Assembly (NCBI RefSeq): GCF_008271655.1
Contig: NZ_VKKX01000051.1
Span: 1 to 64,000 of the forward strand
Source of the DNA: Gemmobacter caeruleus
Lineage (GTDB): Bacteria > Pseudomonadota > Alphaproteobacteria > Rhodobacterales > Rhodobacteraceae
DNA length: 64,000 nt
Reading direction: 5' to 3'
The first letter of the stretch is position 1; every line of letters starts with the position of its first letter. Under the pieces are notes generated by a model that was not told the origin of the DNA, searched no databases, and was given only the letters and a program-made list of their open reading frames with translations. This document shows, in pieces, positions 7,883-14,881 of this stretch. Both the position numbers and the translations under genes were made by a program.

Positions 7883-8476
7883 ATGACCCCGCTGCGCCTG
7901 CATCGCCTGACCGCCCTGCTGCTGGCGGCCTTTCTGGCCAGCCATCTGGCCCATCACCTGATCGGGCTGATCATGGGGCCCGCGGCGCATCTGGCGCTAT
8001 CGGCCCCGTTTCGCGCGCTCTGGCGGCAGCCGGTGGTCGAGGCGCTGTTGCTGGCCGCGCTGGCGGTGCAGGTCGCCAGCGGGCTCGGGCTGCTCTGGCG
8101 TGGGCGGGCCTGGCGCTGGCGGGGGGTGCGGCGCTGGCAGGCGCTGTCGGGCGCGGTGCTGGCGGGGTTTCTGTGCATCCATGTCGGGGCGGTTCTGGGC
8201 GCCCGCGCCATGGGCACCGACACCAGCCTCCATTTCGCGGCAGCCGGGCTGCAATCCGGGGCCTGGGCGCTGTTCTTCGCGCCCTATTACACCGCCGCCC
8301 TGACCGCGCTTGGCGCGCATCTGGGGCTGGCGGCGGCGCGGATGACCGGCGCGCGCGCCCTGTTCCCGGCGTTGACCCTTGCCGGGCTGGCGCTTGGCCT
8401 TGCAATGGTCGCGCTGATGGCCGGGCTGCTCCATCCCTATGAGGTGCCCGCCGAATGGCGCGCGGCCTTCGGATAA
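7883..8476 (+). CDS. five-helix integral membrane protein, possible heme-b type
   Basis: About 197 aa with five hydrophobic helices, near residues 7-30, 48-70, 87-110, 120-150 and 163-188. Histidines sit within or at the ends of helices (ASHLAHHLIGL, FLCIHVGAVLG, ALGAHLGLAAA), a pattern seen in membrane cytochromes such as succinate/fumarate dehydrogenase anchors, but no family signature is certain. ATG 7883 is preceded by GGAGAG. It is divergent from tetR and separated from it by twin operators, so it is the regulator's probable target. The function, perhaps quinone or heme-linked, is inference. Confidence 0.75.
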   Translation: MTPLRLHRLTALLLAAFLASHLAHHLIGLIMGPAAHLALSAPFRALWRQPVVEALLLAALAVQVASGLGLLWRGRAWRWRGVRRWQALSGAVLAGFLCIHVGAVLGARAMGTDTSLHFAAAGLQSGAWALFFAPYYTAALTALGAHLGLAAARMTGARALFPALTLAGLALGLAMVALMAGLLHPYEVPAEWRAAFG

Positions 8477-8556
8477 ACGCCCCCGCCACCTTGCCAGCCC
8501 GACATCGGCGGATTAAGGGGGCGCAACCCCGTATCCCCGTCAGGAAAGGCCCGCCG

Positions 8557-9861
8557 ATGATCCCGCGCTATTCCCGCCCCGAGATGGTCGCCATCTGGGA
8601 CCCGCAGACCCGCTTTCGCATCTGGTACGAGATCGAGGCCCATGCCTGTGACGCGCAGGCCGCCCTTGGCGTGATCCCCAAGGCCAATGCCGAGGCGGTG
8701 TGGAAGGCCCGGGACGTGACCTTTGACGTGGCCCGCATCGACGAGATCGAGGCCGTGACCAAGCATGACGTGATCGCCTTCCTGACCCATCTGGCCGAGA
8801 TCATCGGCAATGACGAGGCGCGCTTTGTCCATCAGGGCATGACCTCCTCGGACGTGCTGGACACCACGCTGAACATCCAGCTGGTACGCGCCGCCGACAT
8901 CCTGCTGGCCGATATGGACCGGGTGCTGGCCGCGCTGAAAACCCGCGCCTATGAGCACAAGGATACGGTGCGCATCGGCCGCAGCCACGGCATCCATGCC
9001 GAACCCACCACGATGGGCCTGACCTTCGCCCGCTTCTACGCGGAAATGGATCGCGGCCGCCGCCGTCTGGTCGCCGCGCGCGACGAGATCCGCACCGGCG
9101 CGATTTCCGGCGCGGTCGGCACCTTTGCCAATATCGACCCGCGGGTCGAGGAATATGTCTGCGAGAAGCTGGGCCTGGAGCCCGAGCCGGTCTCGACCCA
9201 GGTCATCCCGCGCGACCGCCACGCGATGTTCTTTGCCACGCTGGGCGTCATCGCCAGCTCGATCGAGAATATCGCCATCGAGATCCGCCACATGCAGCGC
9301 ACCGAGGTGCTGGAGGCCGAGGAATATTTCTCGCCCGGGCAAAAGGGTTCCTCCGCGATGCCGCACAAGCGCAATCCGGTGCTGACCGAAAACCTGACCG
9401 GCCTTGCGCGTCTGGTGCGCATGTCGGTGGTGCCGGCGCTGGAAAACGTGGCGCTCTGGCATGAGCGCGACATCAGCCATTCCAGCGTGGAACGCGCCAT
9501 CGGCCCCGATACTACGATCACGCTCGATTTCGCGCTGAACCGTCTGGCCGGCGTCATCGAAAAGCTGGTGATCTACCCCGAGAACATGCTGCGCAACATG
9601 AACAAGTTCAAAGGTCTGGTCATGTCGCAGCGCGTGCTGCTGGCGCTGACCCAGGCCGGTGTCAGCCGCGAGGATGCCTATCGTCTGGTGCAGCGCAACG
9701 CGATGAAGGTCTGGGAAAAGGGCGCCGATTTCAAGACCGAGCTGCTGGCCGATGCCGAGGTGACCGCCGCGCTTTCCCCCGCCGAGATCGAGGAGAAATT
9801 CGACCTTGGCTATCACACCAAACATGTGGACACGATCTTTGCCCGGGTGTTCCGCGCGTAA
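8557..9861 (+). CDS. purB: adenylosuccinate lyase
   Basis: PurB carries out two fumarate-releasing steps of purine synthesis (SAICAR to AICAR, adenylosuccinate to AMP). The 434-aa product has the superfamily signature GSSAMPHKRNP in the flexible loop, TSSDVLDTTLNIQL near the active site, and GRSHGIHAEPTTMG with the catalytic His. Length fits the bacterial family. ATG 8557 is preceded by AGGAAAGG at 8542-8549; the frame extends further upstream but the extra residues are not family-like. A terminator follows. Confidence 0.97.
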   Translation: MIPRYSRPEMVAIWDPQTRFRIWYEIEAHACDAQAALGVIPKANAEAVWKARDVTFDVARIDEIEAVTKHDVIAFLTHLAEIIGNDEARFVHQGMTSSDVLDTTLNIQLVRAADILLADMDRVLAALKTRAYEHKDTVRIGRSHGIHAEPTTMGLTFARFYAEMDRGRRRLVAARDEIRTGAISGAVGTFANIDPRVEEYVCEKLGLEPEPVSTQVIPRDRHAMFFATLGVIASSIENIAIEIRHMQRTEVLEAEEYFSPGQKGSSAMPHKRNPVLTENLTGLARLVRMSVVPALENVALWHERDISHSSVERAIGPDTTITLDFALNRLAGVIEKLVIYPENMLRNMNKFKGLVMSQRVLLALTQAGVSREDAYRLVQRNAMKVWEKGADFKTELLADAEVTAALSPAEIEEKFDLGYHTKHVDTIFARVFRA

Positions 9862-9892
9862 CAGCGCGTGCAGGCATCGCAGGGCATGAAGG

Positions 9893-9921
9893 GGGGCGGG
9901 CCGCTTGGCCTGCCCCTTTTT
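9893..9921 (+). terminator. intrinsic terminator of purB
   Basis: GGGGCGGGCC (9893-9902) pairs with GGCCTGCCCC (9907-9916) as RNA, with one G-U pair and a GCTT loop, followed by TTTTT. A further perfect repeat, TCGGACC-AA-GGTCCGA (9942-9957), follows and may be an operator for the next gene. Confidence 0.75.
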
Positions 9922-10024
9922 GCCCTCGAAAGGCGCCGGTTTCGGACCAAGGTCCGACGGGGTCGGGTTCCTCCCCCGCCCTGCCCCGAACCGTGCTATC
10001 CTTTCCCCCAACCGGAGAGCCGCC

Positions 10025-10567
10025 ATGCGCCTGATCCCTGCCTTGTGTCTTGTCACCCTGCCCCTGCTGCCGTTTGCCGCCCGGGCCGCCGGATCGGACG
10101 ATACCGAACCGCCGCCCGCCACCGAAACTTCGCAGACCTGCAAGGATGGTCAGGTATGGGAGCCGAAAAGCCAGACCTGCGTGAACCCCGAGGACGCCCG
10201 GCTGGACGATGACAGCCGCTTTCGCGCGGTGCGGGAACTTGCCTGGGCCGGCCGCCCCGACGATGCCCGCCGCGTGCTGGCAGCCATGACCGAGGGCGCG
10301 ACCGACCGGGTGATGACCTATGACGCCTTCACCCTGCGCAAATCCGGCCAGATCGAGGCGGGCCTTCAGGTCTATGAGGCTGCCTTGCGCCGCAACCCCG
10401 GCAATATCCTCGCGCGCAGCTATTACGGCCAGGCCCTTGTGGAACAAGGCGAATTCACCATGGCCAAGGCGCAGCTCCACGCCATCGCCGCCCGTGGTGC
10501 GACCGAAAGCTGGGCCTTCCGCGCCCTGGACCGCGCCATCGTGACCGGGGTCACCGAAAGCTATTGA
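10025..10567 (+). CDS. secreted tetratricopeptide-repeat protein
   Basis: The 180-aa product starts with a signal peptide (LCLVTLPLLPFAARA, probable cleavage near residue 22), then a short Cys motif C39-x2-G-x2-W-x-P-x4-C52. Helical repeats follow: residues ~65-170 show TPR-like pairs (AWAGRPDDARRVLAAM, KSGQIEAGLQVYEAALRRNP, ARSYYGQALVEQGEFTMAKA). It is probably periplasmic. ATG 10025 follows GGAGAG. The next small gene carries the same Cys motif. The function is unknown; TPRs suggest protein binding. Confidence 0.8.
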   Translation: MRLIPALCLVTLPLLPFAARAAGSDDTEPPPATETSQTCKDGQVWEPKSQTCVNPEDARLDDDSRFRAVRELAWAGRPDDARRVLAAMTEGATDRVMTYDAFTLRKSGQIEAGLQVYEAALRRNPGNILARSYYGQALVEQGEFTMAKAQLHAIAARGATESWAFRALDRAIVTGVTESY

Positions 10568-10588
10568 TCCAACCGGGAAAGGATTGCC

Positions 10589-10732
10589 ATGCCGCCGATC
10601 CGACTGACCTTGATCCTGCTGCTGGCCCTTTCTGGGCCGGCGCTTGCGCAAGACTGCGACCGCAGCCGCGCCTGCACCGAGGGCACCGAATGGAACCCCG
10701 ATACAGCGCGCTGCGAGCCGGTCTCGAGCTAA
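10589..10732 (+). CDS. 47-aa secreted protein with Cys-Trp-Cys motif
   Basis: The small frame ATG 10589 to TAA 10730-10732 encodes MPPIRLTLILLLALSGPALA as a textbook signal peptide, then a 27-residue mature part with three Cys (23, 29, 42). Residues 29-42 show C-x2-G-x2-W-x-P-x4-C, exactly the spacing in the preceding TPR protein. A Shine-Dalgarno GGGAAAGGA lies 8-10 bases upstream and the gap from the previous stop is only 21 bases, so the two are probably co-transcribed. No known family. It may be a disulfide-bonded minidomain. Confidence 0.7.
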   Translation: MPPIRLTLILLLALSGPALAQDCDRSRACTEGTEWNPDTARCEPVSS

Positions 10733-10788
10733 GCCCGCGTTAACCGCGCCCGTGCCAGCCTGATCATGACAGCGAATCAGGAGGTTCC

Positions 10789-11883
10789 ATGGCAAGTCAG
10801 GCTCTGGCGCAGATCAAACCTGTGCAGGTCGCGGTGCCGGTTGTGCCGGCCCGGCCCGCGCCGCGCGCCGCCACGGCGCTCAGCCGCCGGCAAAAGGCCG
10901 CCATCATCGTGCGGCTGATGCTGGCCGAAGGTTCGCCCTTGCCGATCTCGGCCCTGCCCGATGCGATGCAGGCCGATCTGGCGCAGCAGATCGGCCAGAT
11001 GCGGCTGGTCGATCGCGGCACGGTGGAACAGGTCGTGGCCGAATTTCTGGATGAACTGGAACAGGTCGGCCTGTCCTTCCCCGGCGGGCTGGAAGGGGCG
11101 CTGACGCTGATGGACGGGCATCTGTCCAGCGCGACTGCCAGCCGGCTGCGCCGCATGGTCGGCATCCGCCCCGACATGGACCCCTGGGACCGCATCGCCG
11201 CCCTGCCGCCCGAGGCGCTGCGCCCCGTGCTGGATGAGGAAAGCACCGAGGTCGCGGCGATCCTGCTGTCAAAACTGCCGGTGCAAAAGGCGGCCGCCCT
11301 GCTGGGCAAGCTGGCGGGCGACAAGGCGCGCCGCGTGGCCTTTGCGATGTCGCGCACCGCGCAGGTCGATCCGGCCACGGTGCGGCGCATCGGCATCGCG
11401 CTCCTGACCCAGCTTGACAGCACGCCCCCTCGCGCCTTCGAGACCGGCCCGGTGGAGCGGGTCGGCGCCATCCTCAACATCTCGCCCGAACTCACGCGCG
11501 AGGATGTGTTGCGCGGGCTGGACGAGGCCGATCAGGATTTCGCCGAACAGGTGCGCAAGGCGATCTTTACCTTCGTGCATATCCCCGCCCGGCTGGGTCC
11601 GCGCGACGTGCCCAAGATTACCCGCGCCGTCGATCAGCCGACACTGGTCACCGCGCTGGCCGGAGCGCAATCGGTGCCCGACCGGGCGGCGGCGGCGGAA
11701 TTCATCCTGGCGAACCTGTCGCAGCGCATGGCCCAGACCCTGCGCGAGGAAATGGGCGAACGCGGCCGCATAAAGGAAAAGGAGGCCGAGGCCGCCCAGA
11801 CCAGCGTCATCAACGCCATCCGCGATCTGGAGGCGGCGGGAGAGCTGACCCTGCTGCGCGAGGAGGAGGAGGACGACGGATAA
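10789..11883 (+). CDS. fliG: flagellar motor switch protein FliG
   Basis: FliG is the rotor protein that couples stator ion flow to torque, binding FliF, FliM and MotA. The 364-aa product shows a Pro/Ala-rich N-terminus, a first domain with LSRRQKAAIIVRLMLAEG, a middle domain (LPVQKAAALLGKL) and a C-terminal domain with NLSQRMAQTLREEMGERG and ERGRIKEKEAE, the charged torque helix. The EHPQ motif typical of FliG middle domains appears here as ESTE (151-154). The start ATG 10789 follows AGGAGG. No other flagellar gene is in the window, so it stands apart from the main cluster. Confidence 0.88.
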   Translation: MASQALAQIKPVQVAVPVVPARPAPRAATALSRRQKAAIIVRLMLAEGSPLPISALPDAMQADLAQQIGQMRLVDRGTVEQVVAEFLDELEQVGLSFPGGLEGALTLMDGHLSSATASRLRRMVGIRPDMDPWDRIAALPPEALRPVLDEESTEVAAILLSKLPVQKAAALLGKLAGDKARRVAFAMSRTAQVDPATVRRIGIALLTQLDSTPPRAFETGPVERVGAILNISPELTREDVLRGLDEADQDFAEQVRKAIFTFVHIPARLGPRDVPKITRAVDQPTLVTALAGAQSVPDRAAAAEFILANLSQRMAQTLREEMGERGRIKEKEAEAAQTSVINAIRDLEAAGELTLLREEEEDDG

Positions 11884-12056
11884 CCGCTTGCCCTTGCGCC
11901 GGGCCATGCCTAGGGTCCGCCGCGATCCGGCCGATCCAGGAGTGTGCCCTTGCCCTGCCCCGCCTTCCCCCTTGCCGCGCTTTCGGGCCCGTCGTTCCGC
12001 CGCGGCCCGGCCTGCGATCCCGCGCCGCGCGCGTCGCGCCTCGGGGGGGGCGGGGC

Positions 12057-12956
12057 ATGAGCGCGCTGCCGACCGGGCATCCGTCGGGCCACCAGACCGG
12101 GCGCGGCATCCTGATGATGCTGGCCGCCATCGCCACCTTCACCAGCATGGATGCGCTGGCCAAGCACCTGATCCAGTCGGGCTATCCCGCCATGCAGGTG
12201 ATCTGGGCGCGCTATACCGGGCAGACGGTGATCGTGGCGCTGGTCTTCCTGCCCCGGCTGGGCCAGGTGCTGCGCACCCGGGCGCCCGGGCTTCAGGCGC
12301 TGCGCTCGGTCTTCCAGTTCGGGGCGACCGCGTTCTTTTTCCTGTCGCTCGGTCATATCGGCCTGGCCGAGGCGACGGCGATCACCGACATCAATCCGGT
12401 GCTGATCACCCTGGGCGCCGCGCTGTTCCTGGGCGAGCGTCTGGGGCCCCGGCGGCTGGCGGGGGTAGCCATGGCGCTGATCGGGGCCTTGATCATCATC
12501 CGCCCCGGCGCCGGCGTCTTCCAGCCCGCGGCGCTGCTGCCGCTGTGCTGCGCGATCTGCTATGCCGGTTTCGCGCTGGCCACCCGCCGCGTCGGCGCGA
12601 CCGAGGCGCCGGCGACCTCGCTGGTCTATGCGGCGCTGTTCGGCACGGTCGCCACCTCGGCGCTGATGCCGGCGGTGTTCACCCCGGTCGCGCTGTCCGA
12701 TCTCTGGGGCTTTCTGGTGATCGGCGGGCTGGGTTCGGTCGCGCAATTCTTCCTGATCCGTGCCTTTACCTTGGCCGAGGCCTCGGCCATCGCGCCTTTC
12801 GGCTATGTCGGCATCCTGTTCGCGACGGCCTGGGGCATCCTGATCTTCGACGAATGGCCCGACCGTTATACCCTGCTCGGCGCCCTTGTGATCGCGGGGG
12901 CGGGTGTCTATGTCTGGCACCGCGAAACCAGGGCGCAACGCGCCGCAACAGCATGA
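12057..12956 (+). CDS. DMT-superfamily transporter (EamA family)
   Basis: A 299-aa inner-membrane protein with about ten hydrophobic helices in two EamA repeats. The first begins ILMMLAAIATFTSMDALAKH and the second LLPLCCAICYAGFALATRR. The conserved AEATAITDINPVLITLGAALF segment fits the family of drug/metabolite exporters; the substrate is unknown. ATG 12057 is preceded by a G-rich stretch. The stop overlaps the start of the next gene (ATGA, 12953-12956), so the two are translated together. Such pairing with an acyltransferase could reflect envelope adaptation (inference). Confidence 0.88.
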   Translation: MSALPTGHPSGHQTGRGILMMLAAIATFTSMDALAKHLIQSGYPAMQVIWARYTGQTVIVALVFLPRLGQVLRTRAPGLQALRSVFQFGATAFFFLSLGHIGLAEATAITDINPVLITLGAALFLGERLGPRRLAGVAMALIGALIIIRPGAGVFQPAALLPLCCAICYAGFALATRRVGATEAPATSLVYAALFGTVATSALMPAVFTPVALSDLWGFLVIGGLGSVAQFFLIRAFTLAEASAIAPFGYVGILFATAWGILIFDEWPDRYTLLGALVIAGAGVYVWHRETRAQRAATA

Positions 12957-13831
12957 AACCTTCGACCCGCCCCGCCTTTCACCTGTCGCATTGGGTGCAG
13001 AACCTGGTTCTGCGCGGGCTGATCGGCGTGCTGCTGTTCCTGCCCTATGAACGGCGGGTGCCGATTTGCGGCTGGGTCTTCGCGCGGATCGTGGCACCGC
13101 TGGCGGGCTATACCCGGCGCATCCGCGACAATCTGCACCGCATCTTTCCCGACATGCCCGCGGCCGAGGTCGCGCGCCTCTGCCGCGCCGTGCCCGACAA
13201 TGTCGGCCGCAGCATCATCGAGATGTATTCGGGCCAGGAATTCCTGGAACGCGCCAAGACGATGCCGATCCATGGGGCGGGTCTGGCCGCGCTGGAACAG
13301 GCCCGGGCCGAGGGGCGCCCCGTGGTGCTGGTGACCGGGCATTTCGGCAATTACGATGCCAGCCGCGCCGCCCTGATCGCGCGCGGCTTTCAGATCGGCG
13401 GGCTGTATCGCCCGATGACCAACCGTTACTTCAACCGCCATTACGTCGCCGCGATCTCGCGCATCGGCACGCCGCTTTTCGCCCGTGGCCGGCAGGGCAT
13501 GGCCGAGATGATCCGCTATCTGCGCAAGGGCGGCATGCTGGGCATCGTGCAGGACCAGCACATGAAGCTGGGGGTGCGGCTGAAATTCTTTGGCCATGAC
13601 GCGCTGACCGCGCTGTCGGCGGCGGAGCTGGCGCTGAAATATGACGCGCTGCTGATCCCCTCTTATGCCACGCGCCAGCCCGACGGGCTGAGCTTTGACA
13701 TCCTGGTGGATGCGCCGGTGCCGCACAGCACCGCCGAGGCGATGACCCAGGCGCTGAACGACCATCTGGAGGCGCATGTGCGGCAGCACATGGACCAGTG
13801 GTTCTGGATCCACAAACGCTGGAAAGTCTGA
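12953..13831 (+). CDS. lysophospholipid/lipid A acyltransferase (LpxL/HtrB family)
   Basis: The 292-aa product belongs to the late lipid A acyltransferase family, which transfers acyl chains at the inner membrane. It has an N-terminal hydrophobic segment (~15-35), then the catalytic HX4D motif HFGNYD (His130, Asp135), and GMLGIVQDQHMKLGVRLKFF with a later PSYATRQ block that are family positions. Length fits LpxL-like proteins. Start ATG 12953 overlaps the stop of the transporter gene. The exact acceptor (lipid A or another lipid) cannot be told from sequence. Confidence 0.87.
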   Translation: MKPSTRPAFHLSHWVQNLVLRGLIGVLLFLPYERRVPICGWVFARIVAPLAGYTRRIRDNLHRIFPDMPAAEVARLCRAVPDNVGRSIIEMYSGQEFLERAKTMPIHGAGLAALEQARAEGRPVVLVTGHFGNYDASRAALIARGFQIGGLYRPMTNRYFNRHYVAAISRIGTPLFARGRQGMAEMIRYLRKGGMLGIVQDQHMKLGVRLKFFGHDALTALSAAELALKYDALLIPSYATRQPDGLSFDILVDAPVPHSTAEAMTQALNDHLEAHVRQHMDQWFWIHKRWKV

Positions 13832-13832
13832 C

Positions 13833-14576
13833 CTATTCGACCCGCGCCGCCGCGACGATGGCCCCCGGCCCGCCCAGCGGCGCCGCGCCCTGTAGCAGAA
13901 CCACCGTCGGCGCATCGCCGGGTGCGGGCAGCACCATGTCGAGCGGCGGCGTGCCCGGCCAGTCGGCGACCGCCTGCCATTCGGTCACGATATTGCGATA
14001 GGTGACGCTGCGCCCGGCATTTTCGCCATGCGCGATGTCGATGGTCGCCTCGGGCTTGTAGCGCACCAGTTGCAGCTTGAGCGGCCCGCTGCCCGGCGCG
14101 GCCTCGGCCCGGACATGCAGCCCGTCGCCCTGCCGCACCACCTTGAGCGCGATGCCCGACGGCGTGCGCCGCGCCTCGGCGATGGCCGAGGCCACGGCCT
14201 CGGGGTCATTGCCCTCGACCTGGCGGGTGCCCGCGACAATCATTTGCGGCGTATAGATCATCCGGCTGCCTGCCGCCCGCGCATAGGCCTTTTGCCGTTC
14301 GGTGTAATGCGGGTTGGCGAAGTTGTCGGCCCAGCCGATGTAATCCCAGTAATCGACATGCAGCGCCAGCGGGATCAGCCCGGGATCGCCCGTCAGTTCG
14401 GCCAGCAGCGCGTCGGCGGGCGGACAGGACGAACAGCCCTGCGAGGTATAAAGCTCCAACACCACCGGCGATGGCAGGCTGGCATCCATCGCCTGCTCCT
14501 GCGCCTGCACGCCCGAGGCGGCGGCGGCAAAGGTGATGCAAAGCCCGCAGGCTGCGCCGATCGGCGAGAACGTCAT
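13833..14576 (-). CDS. DUF1223 secreted thioredoxin-fold protein
   Basis: The 247-aa product has a signal peptide (residues ~1-25, GLCITFAAAASGVQAQ) then the DUF1223 domain: VVLELYTSQGCSSCPPADAL with a CxxC pair, LALHVDYWDYIGWADNFANP and RMIYTPQMIVAGT. The fold is thioredoxin-like and the CxxC suggests redox or metal binding; the biological role is not established. ATG 14574-14576 was chosen over an upstream in-frame ATG at 14598-14600 because it directly precedes the hydrophobic signal. It converges on the acyltransferase gene with one base between. Confidence 0.87.
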   Translation of the reverse strand: MTFSPIGAACGLCITFAAAASGVQAQEQAMDASLPSPVVLELYTSQGCSSCPPADALLAELTGDPGLIPLALHVDYWDYIGWADNFANPHYTERQKAYARAAGSRMIYTPQMIVAGTRQVEGNDPEAVASAIAEARRTPSGIALKVVRQGDGLHVRAEAAPGSGPLKLQLVRYKPEATIDIAHGENAGRSVTYRNIVTEWQAVADWPGTPPLDMVLPAPGDAPTVVLLQGAAPLGGPGAIVAAARVE

Positions 14577-14881
14577 GCTGTCATATCCCCTACTGCCCAT
14601 CCCTTCTAACCGCCCCGGCACGGGGGAACCAATCAAGGTTTTGCGATAGCCCGGCACCGGGCAGTGATCAACCCGCCCCTTTGGACAGGGTGGCGCGGCC
14701 GGCACAGGCGATCCTTCGCGCGCGGGCACAAAAGGTGCTGGATTTTCGGCATACAATTGCATACAAAGCACGCAGAGATTCCCTTGCAGGGCGCGCCGCA
14801 ATGCGGCACACCGCTATGGGGGTTTCCCGCGAGCCCAGATTTCCGAGCCCGAATTTCCGAGCCACAGCCAGGAGGCGACAG
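14577..14881. promoter_or_regulatory. divergent promoter region of DUF1223 gene and acnA
   Basis: This 305-base gap holds no gene. The clearest structure is a tandem direct repeat GCATACAA at 14749-14756 and 14759-14766 (period 10), about 120 bases before the acnA start, a likely regulator site. GGAGG at 14871-14875 serves acnA. I see no convincing sigma-70 hexamers. Confidence 0.45.
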
